Part shown: positions 11,830 through 23,453 of the stretch, piece after piece
How the letters are laid out: each line of letters starts with the position of its first letter
Numbering within the stretch: position 1 is the first letter of the stretch
Notes under the pieces: model-generated
The model's database searches: none
What the model saw: only the letters and a program-made list of their open reading frames with translations
What the model was told of the DNA's origin: nothing
Translations under genes and position numbers: made by a program
Source: Dermanyssus gallinae
Taxonomy: Eukaryota; Arthropoda; Arachnida; Mesostigmata; Dermanyssidae
DNA length: 64,000 nt
Assembly (NCBI GenBank): GCA_003439945.1
Contig: QVRM01006771.1
Span: 558,001-622,000 of the forward strand
Reading direction: 5' to 3'

Positions 11830-12046
11830 TTGCACGACGCTTGAGAACATTCCGGCTCACTCAAGATGTTTCAGGTAAAAAACATTTATAATAAATATTT
11901 AGACTCGAAATTACTTCAGAAAAAAACAAATTCACTTAGTGTTTTCTTGTTCATCCAATAAGGCTCCGTTGAGCAAGGAGCATGGTACGTGTAACAGTTT
12001 TTTGAAACATCTTCGTAAGAATGTATGGATACGCAAAACGCTAAAA

Positions 12047-12104
<58 letters not shown>

Positions 12105-12850
12105 TACGACTCTGAAATAATGACAGACATCAAATATAGAATTGACTATATACATTAGGCATGCTGAAATTGTCTTAGGGTTGAAAGATAAAAGCAAAAA
12201 TAACGTCTCTCATAACCGTAGGCATTTCCTTTTGTAGAAGGACGTTGTACCTGTACTACGAGCTGCAAGGTTTGGTGCGGCCTCTTTTAGCCAATAGAGA
12301 GATCTACCCGTACAGGAAGAAATCGATTAGCACATAGGAGATTTCTCCAGAGTAGCATGGTAGACTGGTGTCAGCTAACGATGTCGATGCCTCGTAGAGC
12401 ACCACATTGGTTTATCAAACAGTTGCTACATGACTGATGATTACATATCGTCCAGTGCTCCATTCGCCTGTAAAGCTTTAAGCAATAAAAGTCCATTGAT
12501 GGTTCGACGATTACCAGCACTGTTCGCTGTTCGTTGCGATGCGATGCGAAAGACAGCCAGTAGGTACGCCCATCTTTAGACTCGTCTTCAGGATCTCTTC
12601 TCTCCCATTGGATCGGAAGTCCACCACGGGTCATCGTGGTGGAGATACGACCATCTAGCTTCAGACTCAGCGTTGTTCTCTCTCATGGGGCGATTCATCT
12701 TAGGCGGTTTATCTTGGGCAGTGACCTCAAGACCCTTTTGCTGTGCCTCGTACGTCTATCGTGCGTATCGCGCAGAAAGTCGCACAGTTTGGCACGCCCA
12801 CCGCCACATCGGGCTCGGTGCGGCCTCTCCTCGCACGTGGTGGTGCCATT
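11830..12850. other. Upstream region of the short paralog
   Basis: Contains a (TA)n microsatellite at 12051-12096 and otherwise anonymous DNA leading into the promoter at 12854. Open frames of 60-90 codons here have no start context or recognisable content. Confidence 0.5.
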
Positions 12851-12853
12851 CGG

Positions 12854-12890
12854 TATAAAAACGCGCCGCACTCCGGCCAGGATCAGTGCG
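12854..12890 (+). promoter_or_regulatory. Core promoter of the short paralog
   Basis: TATAAAA at 12854-12860 is followed by TCAGT at 12883-12887, the classic arthropod initiator. The spacing is 31 bases from the first T of the TATA box to the initiator A (12885). This predicts a 220-base 5' UTR before the ATG at 13105. Confidence 0.8.
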
Positions 12891-13104
12891 AGCTCTCGAG
12901 CCTAGTTGAAACCAACACCACGACCAAGTGACTAGCTTTACCAGGACTTGTCAATAGCAGATCAGACAAGTTATCTACGGCCATTTGTAATAGACAGAAG
13001 CATAGTTTAACGTTGCACGTAAGCACTACGACGGACTCGGTCACTACTTTGTTGACTTCCATCTGACTTCCTCTGTTGTTGCTGCCAGTACATTCAGTCT
13101 GACA

Positions 13105-14186
13105 ATGAAGCTTGCTGTGCAAAAACTCACTGTCGCACTGGTAGCTGCGTCAGTGGTGTCTAATGCATTCGTGTTACCTGCACTGCCGCCCATGGCAGGA
13201 GCCGCGGTACCGCTTCTTATTGGCGGCAAACTCATTCTTGTACCTAACATGTTACTACTTAAGGGCGGCATTGGAATGGCCGGTCTGAAGATTGCCGGAG
13301 CCCAGTACCTCAAGAGCAAAGTACTCATTCCTGCGTCGCTTGCCGGCGCTCAAGCGGGCTACAGGGCAACCTCTGCCTTCCTCTCCATTCCGAAGAACAT
13401 TGCGGCAAGCACGTCTGCCTCACTGTCAGGCCTAGCCGCTCGTTTACCATCGATGCCACCGATGCCACGTGTCGAAGTTCAGGAAGCGGCGCCACCAGTG
13501 AAGATGCTGCCCGAGTTCGAACACACATTCCACGTGCCAGCCGTGCCGATGCCTGCTTTGCAATGGTACAAGAAGCCGTTGACACTCACACTGCCAAAAA
13601 TGGTTTTTCAGCGGCCGCCGACTGTGCATAAAACGATCACCATCGAGAAACACATGCATCACCACGACAGCATTGTGAATGAGCCCGCACCCGTTGTGGC
13701 CGAGGCCCCAGGCTACGGTGCACCCTTGGAACTCCCTGAGGTCGGCTATGGTGCTGCCCCTGTTCCAGAGGTTTCCGCTTCCTCGTAAGTCGTCAATATA
13801 CCATATAGTTTTAGGCATCAAAGTGCGGCTGATTGAACCTCACCGTTTTTAAAAGCTCAAATCTGCCCATCAGCAAGCCGCTATCTGATTACGGGTTATC
13901 ATATATAGCTACTTATCGCATTTAGCATCCCTATCTCTTTGTCTGCAAGTATGTGTGCCTATCTCTTAGCCTAAGTAAATCATCTTCCTACTTACCTGAA
14001 CATCTGATGATGTTGAGTCGCATAACCTAACGAAGTGGATTTGTTTTCAGCGATGATGCAGTTCCGTCGCCACCTGAGGCCGTGGCTTCGGAAGACCTTC
14101 CGGTTCCGGAAGCTGGCCCGGGATACACCAACGAGCTCCCGCACGTCAACGAATCGTTCGAGCAGGCGAGCGACTCAACGGAGTAG
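13105..14186 (+). CDS. Secreted alanine/proline-rich protein (short paralog), two exons
   Basis: Exons 13105-13784 and 14051-14186 give 271 residues. An uninterrupted reading would stop at 13786-13788, but TCCTC|GTAAGT (13784/13785) is a strong donor and TTGTTTTCAG (ends 14050) a strong acceptor. The join keeps the frame (TC+C, Ser 227) and adds a 44-residue acidic Pro/Glu/Ser tail ending ASDSTE. Residues 1-20 are a signal peptide. Residues about 28-80 (MAGAAVPLLIGGK, GIGMAGLKIAGAQYL) and 129-181 (KMLPEFEHTFHVP, HKTITI) are shared with the minus-strand gene at 4.3-6.5 kb. A short His-rich patch (HMHHHD) follows, then two YGA motifs where the paralog has its long array. It is secreted or matrix-associated, with unknown function. 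I know of no named domain matching the GGK/GIGMAG block. Confidence 0.85.
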
Positions 14187-14470
14187 AATCGAAGCTAGAA
14201 GGAGAGGCACCCGGACCTCGTCGTCAAGACCTTGCAGTAGAATGCGTCTCGACTAGCATAGAGTTCCCTGATTTGGCTCTGCTCGATCTTTGATTGTAGT
14301 GTTTCTGACGATGTGGCGCCAATAACAAGACTCTGACAACCGTGTGAGCAACGGATGCTCGGCCTTTCGGCTGCATCAAACGTGTAAACTCTTACTCGCT
14401 TGTCTCTGTACAGTGTAAAATGTTGTACGTTTTCTTTGAAACAGTTGCGTAATTTATATAACATTTTCTA

Positions 14471-14476
14471 AATAAA
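14471..14476 (+). terminator. Polyadenylation signal of the short paralog
   Basis: AATAAA 285 bases after the stop codon at 14184-14186. It is the first such signal downstream on this strand and fits a compact 3' UTR. Confidence 0.7.
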
Positions 14477-14499
14477 ACCTATTGTATTTATGGTATGCT

Positions 14500-15720
14500 C
14501 GATACGCTGGATCGTTATTTAAAGAACCATGGAAAATAGCTGATAATGGAGGTCAGAAGATCACTTCTGCAAATGAGAATATGACAACGTAGGCCTCCGT
14601 CAACTTGTATAGAAGCCTACGGGTTCAAAACGGGTATATATATATATTGTTTTTTTATACATAAACAATTATTTTTGATGAGGTGTCAATAGATATCGTG
14701 TCAACAACAGGTAAAGAGTATTGTAAGTGATATGCGTATATGTATATGGTCTCTCCGACTGGAGAGCAGAGCCTATCGATGACGCCTTGTGGTGCGATTA
14801 CAGTAAGTAGAGGAATAGTAAAATGTCCGTTGTCAAACATTACAGCACTGATAGACAACGGCTTAGTTTGCTTTATCAACAAAGAAGAGTATTTATGAAC
14901 GAGTGGCTATGCTCTAATGATTGTACGTATATGTACATGTGGACTGTTCGATTCACCTACCTCTAAAGCCAGTTCTACACTTTATGACATTATTGTATTA
15001 TTGGAACAAAATACTATTTTGTATTTGGAAAACAATCTTAACATTGAACATTTTAATAAATGTTTGCATTAATTATGTCTATGTTGTGCAGTTTTCCCCC
15101 AGCAGGTATTTTGTGGCCGCAACATTCGTTTTTATTATCTCTAATGGCCGACAATAACCTGATTGGGGCGTTAGAATTACTCCGATATGGAAATCATTAG
15201 TTAAAGGTTCTAAGCATTTCCTGCCTATTTAATGCTGGCGGTTTTGGTTGTAAAGATACAACCTTGGCGAGGTAATCTGGGGAGATCTCACGGTCGCGAG
15301 TTTTAGCCAACCAAAGGATCGTGTCAAAGCGTCGTCTCTGAGGCAGATCCCTGGAGTACTTCTTTATGCGTGAAGCCTCCTTGTGCACCTTTTTGCTAAC
15401 AACCCACTATTGAGCGAGGACCTCAGACTGCAATACGGTCTCCATGATACGATCGCCTTTTGCGAGCATCTATTCGCTTGGAAGCTTAGGTTCGCCGAAG
15501 CCGGCGTCGAATTCTTTAGCAGGGCAGTCAATCTAAGCGTGGAACGAGGTCGATCGAATTTTAAACATTGCTACTGATACTGTTGTAAGCTGCTCTCGGC
15601 GTGTCATTCGATGGAGACAGTGCTGCAATCTCTTCGTAAAGGCCAGGCAGGAAGACGCATAACACTTTGTACACGTTTGAGAGCTGAGTAAACAGCTGCT
15701 CTCTGTGTACTCCTCGGAGA

Positions 15721-15755
<35 letters not shown>

Positions 15756-16320
15756 CGTTAAAAACTACTCCTTGCTTGAATGCAAGTGTGCTAGTCTGCT
15801 AGTCTAGGCCTGCCAACTATCTCTCAGTGGCCGCATAAGTCACTATGTTAGTGGTGGTAGTTAGACGACGATATAACATGATAGACCGTCCCGTCAATCA
15901 CGACCACATGACCTCATCGTAAAGGATCGGCGACGACCACCTAATCTGGCTTTTTTCCTTAGCCCGTTCCATAACTAGCCATTGGAAAATTGTCAAATTG
16001 GTCTCTCCCTTCCGGAAGCCCGTGTGTCGGTGTGTGTGTGTGTTTGTGCATAATAGGTCATCCGTTGACATCGTGGTCGGCCAGAGACAGTAGCTCGTTA
16101 TCGTCTGCGGTGGCGTTGCTAATTGCACCCTCTAACCCCCGCCCGCCCTCACTTGAATATCATCCTGTGTCTAACCCAAAGTGGCAAAAGACTTGTCTAT
16201 TGAGATACAGCTTAGGAGACATATATAGAAAATATTGTGACGATTTATTCATCATTTACAATCCGTTTGCACACTCGGCAGTGCTCGCCTAACATATGTA
16301 TAGATATGTATATATATATA
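14500..16320. other. Anonymous intergenic stretch
   Basis: Contains TA runs (14635-14647, 15725-15754) and several 60-100-codon frames without recognisable content. Nothing is supported until the transposon edge at 16325. Confidence 0.5.
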
Positions 16321-16686
16321 TATAAAGTGCGTTGCAAAAATAGCAATTCATGTTTTTTGGTGATAATTTCGGCTTGATTCGCTTGAATGGCTTGGAATTT
16401 TAAGAGCATGATGTACATGATGAAACGAGTATGGTGTTAATTTCGTTGCAATCTCACAATCAGCTCATACAAAAAACTAAAAAAGGGTGGAAAAACAGTG
16501 TTGCAAAATATTAGCAACAATAACATGCTAACAACACCGATCTTGTTTGTAAAGGATAGTCGATACTACAGCTGATATACGATCCCGGGGATAAAATGTC
16601 AGGAATAATCAATCGTTCTATAGCTGCAAAGTATTCTACAACTCAGTCGTTGTTCCGAACTAACGACGAAGCATTATGTTTAAGCC

Positions 16687-17693
16687 ATGGGTCGTATAAA
16701 GAATTTCTCGGATAACGAAAAGAAAGAAATTGAGACATATGCTGAGCTCGGTAATACAGTAATTGCTATAGCAACCAGATTAGGACGGCATAGGAGCACC
16801 ATTAGCAGGTTCTTACACCCTGGAGTGAACCAAAGGCGCAGATCTAACAGTGGGCGCAAGCCCCACAGTGGGCGTAAGCCAGTTTTGACAATTCGAGATC
16901 GGCGTAGTATCTATCATACAGGTGGCTACTTATGACCAAATGTCTTCCTCCAGGATCAGGACTACTTTGGGAGTGCCAGTGCACCGATCCACAGTGTACC
17001 GAGTGTTAAGTTCTGACAAAAATGTGCGATACGCGAAAAGGAAGCTTATGCCGCGACTGCAACCGAAACACATTGTCGCACGGCGTGAATTTTCGCATAG
17101 AATATAATACTCGTTATATTCGAAATATATTCGTTATCCCAACACTTGGAATAACGAGTGGAAAACATCGTCTTTTTGAATGCAAAGAAATTTAATATCG
17201 ATGGCCCTGACGGCAGTCAGTACTATTGGCATGACTTACTAAATGGTTCTCGAAACCTGTGGAAATATAATGGAAAGTCTTATCTAGTCGCGATTGTGGG
17301 CCGAAACAATTCCGACCAGTACCAGCGTATCGTCGGTTTCCAGTTGGAAGCCCATTTCAGAAGAATTGGGGGACCTAACGCAGTTTTTCAACAAACAACG
17401 CCACGTTTCATACCTCAGCTTGCACTATAGCCTTTTTTCAAGAACAAGGAGTGTCACTTTTTGACTGGCCGACATTGAGTCCAAACCTGAATCCCATCGA
17501 AAATCTTTGGAGGCATTTAGTAAAGCAGATTCACGCAAATGGTCGACAATATGATAATTTGTCGGACCTCAAAGAAGCTGTCCAGCAAGCATGGGCTGTT
17601 ATTCCACCTTCGTACTTACAACAGCTCATTAGCTCCATGAAAGACCGAGTTTACGATTTTGTTCAGAAGAAGGGACGAAAAACCCGTTTCTAG
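16687..17693 (+). pseudogene. Tc-type (DD34E) transposase, frameshifted
   Basis: The N-terminal frame (ATG at 16687, MGRIKNFSDNEKKEIE) carries a helix-turn-helix with IAIATRLGRHRSTISRFL. It then jumps through three frames: the second DNA-binding half VHRSTVYRVL (about 16975), the catalytic start KKFNIDGPDG (about 17185), and the C-terminal DWPTLSPNLNPIENLW (from 17460). The third acidic residue (E in PIENLW) is intact. The first Asp, normally in a SDEKKF context, reads NAKKF, and the second acidic site (normally in FQQDNA) is lost around FQQTTP. The frameshifts and lost catalytic residues make it inactive. The stop TAG lies just before the mariner insertion. Confidence 0.85.
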
Positions 17694-17702
17694 AATAAAA
17701 TA

Positions 17703-18922
17703 CAGGTAGTTCAATAAGTTCTTAGAATGAGCTTTTTAGAATTCGAATTTTGGCACGCTTTCACCACTAATAGGAACTGCAACTTTTCGACTGCTAGCAC
17801 TCAATATATTATGGTGATTGGCCGTTGCGATTTCGTTTGATAGCTTTTCCCGTGCAACGTATCGGCGTGATTTTTAAAAATGGAGAAAAAAGAGTTTCGA
17901 GTGGTTATCAAGCATTTTTATTTCAAAGGTTGGAATGCGACCCAAGTAAAAATTGAGTTAGACGAGACGTACAGTGACTCTGCGCCATGTTTTGCCACTG
18001 TTTCCAACTGGATTAATGTGTTAAAAAGAGGTCGCAGGAGCACCGAGGATGAACTACGTCCAGGAGGCCAAAAAACGGCAACTGATGAGGAAAACGTAGA
18101 GAAAGTGCGAAAAATTCTTGGCACAGATAAGCGAATGAACATTAAGGAAATAGCGGAGGCATTAGGGATTAGTTTAGGCAGTGTGCATTTAATCCTACAC
18201 GAAAACTTGAAGATGAAAGAGCTTAGAGCAAAATGGCTGCCGCATTTGCTCAACCAAGGCCAAAAAGACGCGCCTGTTTTGGCTTTACAGCGAAATTTGG
18301 CCAAGATGTCGAACAATCTGTCGGATTTTTGGTGCAGATTCATGACCGTCGATGAAAGCCGGGTTTATCACTACACTCCCGAGACCCAAGAAGCATCTTG
18401 CCAATGGTGTGCACCTGATGAAGGACCTCCGAAGAGGGTGCGGACAACGGCATTGACCGGAAAGGTGATGGCTACAGTTTTTTAAGACCAACGTAGAATA
18501 ATGCTGGTCGACTACCTTGAGAGCTGTAAAACGATCACATGAGAATATTATGCAAGACTGTTGGACTGCCTTTAGCAAGAACTCATCGTGAAACGGCCCG
18601 CTTTGCAGAAGAAGGTTGTCCCGTTTCACCAGGGCAATGCTCCTGCACACAAGTCCCGGCAAGCATCGGCAAAACTGGCCCAACTGAGGTTCGAACTTAT
18701 TGAACAACCCTCCTATTCTCCAGACCTGGCCCCCTCTGATTATTTCCTCTTCGGACATTTGAAGAATAGTCTCGGTGGAAAGCGTTATTCCAGCAATGAA
18801 GAGGTTAAGGCTGCTGTCAATGCCTATTTTCAGTCTAACGACGCAGAATTCTACTCAAGAGGTATGAAAGCTCTGAAATCTCGGTGGGAAAAGTTCATTC
18901 TAAGAACTTATTGAACTACCTG
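17703..18922 (+). mobile_element. mariner element nested in the Tc-type element
   Basis: A 1220-base element with 28-base terminal inverted repeats that match perfectly (CAGGTAGTTCAATAAGTTCT... at the left, 18895-18922 at the right). It is flanked by TA at 17701-17702 and 18923-18924, the mariner target duplication. The insertion lies between the host transposase stop and its right inverted repeat. The perfect ends contrast with the dead gene inside. Confidence 0.95.
17880..18914 (+). pseudogene. mariner transposase with three in-frame stops
   Basis: ATG at 17880; one frame runs through to 18914 but is cut by TAA (18483-18485), TGA (near 18540) and TAG (near 18580), so 345 codons are spoiled by three nonsense changes and no frameshift. 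The N-terminal mariner helix-turn-helix (FKGWNATQVKIELDE) is complete. The first catalytic Asp (TVDES, residue 158) is present. The second is changed: the motif reads HQGNAPAH where the family has HQDNAPAH. The third is present in YSPDLAPSDYFLF. It is inactive, but its ends could still be moved in trans. Confidence 0.93.
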
Positions 18923-19189
18923 TATGTAGTATCAAATACGTCATACAGCCCTGCTAAGAATAGAATACTCTGTAAGGCGTTATTGTTGCTAATATTTTGC
19001 AACACTGTTTTTTTCACACTGTTTTATTTTTTGTATGAACTGATTATGAGATTGCAACGAAATTATCTCCATATTCGTGGTTCGTCATGTACATCATGCC
19101 CTTAAAATTTCAAGCCATTCAAATAAATCAAGCCGGAATAATCACCAAAAAACATGAGTTGCTAATTTTTTTGGTACGCACTTTATATA

Positions 19190-20502
19190 TATATATATAT
19201 GTATAAATATATATATAAAGAAGAGTTGAAAAGCGATATAGGAAATTGTAGAACTTGTTAAAGTAAATATTTTTTTCAACGGAGCATGGTCTCTAAGAAA
19301 GGTTGTTCGGGGTGAGGGTGAAATTACTAAAATCCGTGACATTGGTGCTGTTGCCCGACATAACACAAAATGTGCAATTGTGAAACAACCAGTCCTCCTA
19401 TACAGAAACTAAGCGTGCATCTTCTGAAGGACATATAGTCTTAAGTTGATCCACGGCTGCAGTGGAGAGACAAGGTAAATAGAAATGCCGCTAGGTTCAC
19501 CGCTTAACGAGCCTTACGTGTAAGATGAATAGAATCGTAGCCGTTATCTCATCTCGCAAAGCATTGTCAAAGATCCGCAGTCCCCTTTCGTTGTGCTTGC
19601 ATCTGTGGAACGAAGCCTATGGAGTCGGTGATGGGATCCCACCCGAACAGATATAACCATAATTTCCCTTCTCTATCTAGCAAAAGCATATATGAGTTTT
19701 TAAGCACAACCCATTTGTTTTAATAAACTACAATTTCGTAAATGTAATTGCCGTAATTCAATACAGCTTTTACAATGCTGTTTACGGTACACCCGATTGT
19801 TGGCGATTTTTCACATTAGTGAGACTCAATTACAATAATGCTCGCGTCAATGTTGATCTTTAGTTCGCTGATGGTCACGGAACTAGTAGCGGGCCCTTTA
19901 CTCTCCAAACAACCCGCAACACAACAGAAGTCTAACGGCGTTTAATTATCGGTAAGATCTTGAAGTAATATAATATGAAGTAAATGTTCCCGTTACGCCA
20001 GATTACCCCCGACCGGGAAACTTCATCCTTAAAAGCTCACAGCTGTCTCGCCAAGAGCTGTGTGGCTTGTGACACCATCTGATTCCACTACCCTGTCGTT
20101 GAACTAGAGTTCACTAGCATCGAGATCGTTTAATTGACATTTAATTTAAAAAAAAGGCCGAGATGAGAGCAAGCGACTGGAAATAGTTTTGTTGTTTGTT
20201 ATCGTGTTTAATTTCTTCGTGATAAAATTGAGCTGCCCGCATTGCGTAGTGGTGCGATGGTCAACCAGCTTTGTCCTCTCAGCCACAGAATTAACGGCGT
20301 TTTTGTTTTTGTGGTTGCTCTCGTTGTAGATCGGCAACGACGGCTGTTATTGCTACTATTTTAGTATACCCGTCATGATGACTAGACGACGGATGTCTAC
20401 CTACTACCGAGAAAGCCATCATAGTTTACAATTTGTTCTCGATCGCACTGACTAATCGCACATTTTGCTTTGCGTGATGCGTTTCATACATATATTGAGT
20501 CG

Positions 20503-20534
<32 letters not shown>

Positions 20535-22600
20535 AAAGAGCCAGAGTAATACAGAATGATGCCCTTGGAGCAATTTTTCTAGAAGACGAAGGAATTCGAT
20601 CTTTTACTTGTTGTTCATTCGGCTTAACCTACTTACGGTAGAAAAATGTGCACGCTGTGGGTTCTATGTTAGCATAAAAACTTTCGCCGCAATGTATATA
20701 TATAAATATATATGTGGCATTTGCAAAATACTATGGAATATTTGAAACAGCACAGAATTAAGAGTATTTTCGAAATTTAAAAAAAACGCATTTTTTCTAA
20801 AACAGATATTATAAGATTATTTTGAAATCTTTTGTCAGTTTTTACAAGCTGTATACCAATTGCTTTTACCACATTTTCACCTGAATCAGGTTCGATTGCA
20901 TAAATATACGCTTCAATGTTGGAATTCTCGTGGTACCGTACACTTCTCTCTTCAAAACCCACCACAGAAATAAGGCCAGTAAACGTCCCGGTCACGTAAG
21001 ATTACCCGTCCTGGATACTTCATCCTCAAAAGTGCAATTTTCTTGCCGGCTGGGTGGCACCGTCTTGTTAGAATCGGAGTTTAGTTAGTTGGTTCATCAA
21101 TTTCGTTCAAGTATAGCCACACACAATTAATGCCAGATGCAACAAATTTGCCTATTCGCTAGGTCCGGCCTCAAAATCCAGCAGGTTGAGTGTAGCATAT
21201 ATATAACAGTTGTTGAGTGCGCCGCCGAACTCACAGTTTCCAACACTGCTCCGCATTGTTGCCCCTGCGGCAATATTTGCACCCGATAGAACGTTCCGTG
21301 GTGTTCCACGGCTTGGCGCATCACGTCCTGAACCTGTCCTGTGAAACGCCTGCGAGTTCACGGACAGTGTCCTCATAAAGGTGATTACGTTGATTGTAAA
21401 CTGCACGAAAAACGCTTCAACATGCCCATGCAATGATTCTATATATATATATCTAGTACATAAGAATTCTCCAGTAAAATCTCTAGCTTCTTGCAGTGTC
21501 TACTGCAAGAAGCTAGATGCTTTTACTTCTAAACTAGAATAAGTATCAACATTCTTGCCAGCAAAAGCTAAGCCAGATGAGGTCATATGCGGCCGTACAT
21601 TGAAAGCGGTTTTCGTCTTAACCGTTCGGTTAGACGTAACTGTTTTCAGCGGTTCCGAATGGTGACAAAACGAGCAACGAAAGAGAAAACGTAGAAAAGA
21701 TTCGTTTCTGCAGACAAACTGACACAACTGAAACAAACTGCTCTAATAAACGGTCACTGTGTGACAGTCAGCCACACAGTGAAACTTTATTAGATGGTGC
21801 GGTCAATGGCGCGCAATTCGTTCCAGCAGCTTCTACAACCATTCATTTTCGATGGCTTGGGCCATAGCTTCGGTATTCGAGCTTCTGTTACTCTCCAGCT
21901 CTCTGCCTATCATCAATCGAGGGAAGTCGAAGTTTTCCGTTTCCTCTGCTTATTTTTCGTTTCCTCCGCTTATTTTCCTCTCTTATCGGCTCTACTCGGC
22001 TAGTTTAAAGTAAAGTTAGCGGTAAAGATAGCGTAGCCATCATTTGGCGCGCACGACAGAGAGACAGAGAAAGAAAGAAAGAGAGAGAGAGAATCTCTAT
22101 GGCGAGATGAATTGAGACTGCCACTAAACATGAGTTTCTCTTCAGCCGTCTGTATCCCTCTTGCGCGCGCAGGCAGAGTTGTGTCTGGCCGGCCAACCAC
22201 TCATCACGGCTCCTACGGTGGGACAACCTGGCCGGGAATGTCGCTTTGACGCTCAGCGGAAAAACGACGCCACTCCCGGACGTTGGTTGTTGTTTGTATG
22301 ATACGACGACATGGCACGATGGCTAATGGGTGATCATTGACGTCATACAGCAAGCAGGCAGTCTCCATTCGAGTCCTGCATCATACCTGCACCTGGTAGC
22401 AGCAGCACCAGCAGCAGCAGAAACACCACCACCATCACCATCATCACCACCAACACCACCACCACCACCGACAAGCACGAAATAGCTCGCCGGCCGTCTC
22501 GTGTAGATGACACTGTAGATTAGATACTATTATTCGTCGTCGTCGTCGTTGTCGTCGTCGTCGTCTACTTTACGACGTACCGACTACCCGCGCCGGGACG
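19190..22600. other. Anonymous stretch with dispersed repeats
   Basis: No gene supported. Two related copies of a dispersed repeat are visible: 19985-20120 and 20980-21105 share CGT(T/C)ACG..AGATTACCC, ACTTCATCC(T/C)(T/C)AAAAG and a following GTGGCxxxxGACACC-like block. TA runs occur at 20503-20531. At 22310-22390 a TGGCTAATGGG box and an ATTCGAGTCCTG box form a second tRNA-like pair of low confidence. (CAC)n and (TCG)n triplets precede the promoter at 22629. Confidence 0.4.
21482..21517. repeat. Perfect 15-bp inverted repeat
   Basis: Arms TCTAGCTTCTTGCAG (21482-21496) and its exact complement (21503-21517) around a 6-base loop. The pairing continues imperfectly outward through A/T runs (AAAA and TTTT). 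Confidence 0.85.
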
Positions 22601-22628
22601 ACCTAATAGTTCGACGTCGGCGTCGTCG

Positions 22629-22686
22629 TATAAAAGGTGTGTAACGGCCATCTGTTGCCAGCATTCGATTGCTGCAAACTTCCAAG
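22629..22686 (+). promoter_or_regulatory. Candidate promoter and non-coding first exon of the chitin-binding mucin gene
   Basis: TATAAAAG at 22629-22636 predicts a start near 22660. The short exon ends CCAAG|GTAAGC (donor at 22687). The next good acceptor on the strand, TGTTGATTTTCAG ending at 23400, opens the exon that holds the ATG at 23454. A short untranslated leader exon of this kind is common. The model is inferred from consensus sites only. Confidence 0.5.
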
Positions 22687-23453
22687 GTAAGCAACAACAA
22701 CAACAACAAGAGAGACGAGAAGAGAGATGAGGCAGTTTCACGAGCAGCCGGCCGACCGTCGGTGTAGCACTGAGTACGTCGCACTTGTCGTATTGTTGTG
22801 TCGTTGGCGACTCCCTGGCTACTTCATCAGTAAACTCTTCACGAGCTCACTTCAGCTTAGTTTAGCTTATGTAGCGTCACAGCCAGCGCAGAACTGCTGC
22901 GACAATTCTTCTACCGCTACCGCTACCGCTGTTGCTGCTGCTCATGCTGCTGTTATGACTGCTACTGGATAACCTCCATACCTTCTTGTCACTACCACTC
23001 CTAGATGAAGTGAGGAGACCACACGAATCTCCTTAACGAAGCAGCGAAACCAGACAGACAAGCTGGCCAGACAACCAGATCCGCTCGCACCCGAGCTCAA
23101 ACAAGGACTGATCTTGTGTTTTCGCTGCTGTAGTTGTTACGTGTCGCTTTGGCTACGTATCGCCGCCGTTATACGTGATAGGGCTGTCGCGGAAAGGCTG
23201 CTGTCGAAAGATGGCGGTGCGTTGCCAGCCAGACTAACTAGCAGTCAGTTTAGCCAGAGTAACTAAGCAGTAACTAAGTAACTAAGTAACTAAGTAACTA
23301 GTAACTAGCAGGAGCAGTGAGTGTGGCTTGCTTGACTGCTTCGATTCGAGCGCCGATTGCCTACTCTACTGGTTTACTGGTGCAATGTGTTGATTTTCAG
23401 CTCGAGCTTGCCGAACATACACACACACTCAAACGAACGAACGAACCGTAAGG

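Larger units (their letters stand above)
16325..19183 (+). mobile_element. Tc-type DNA transposon with about 200-bp inverted repeats, split by a mariner
   Basis: The ends read AAGTGCG... and ...CGCACTT, each next to a TA that fits a TA target duplication inside (TA)n DNA. The terminal inverted repeats span about 16325-16524 and 18979-19183. By eye they match at well over 80 percent, including TTCATGTTTTTTGGTGAT-like and GTGTTGCAAAATATTAGC-like blocks. Without the inserted mariner (17703-18922 plus TA) the element is about 1.64 kb, normal for Tc1-like elements. It encodes the broken transposase at 16687-17693. The divergence of the two arms suggests it is older than the mariner inside it. Confidence 0.9.

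Noticed and set aside
20222..20285. tRNA-like TGGCTGAGAGG on the minus strand
   Set aside because: There is no matching B box (GGTTCRANNCC) and it does not fold as a tRNA.
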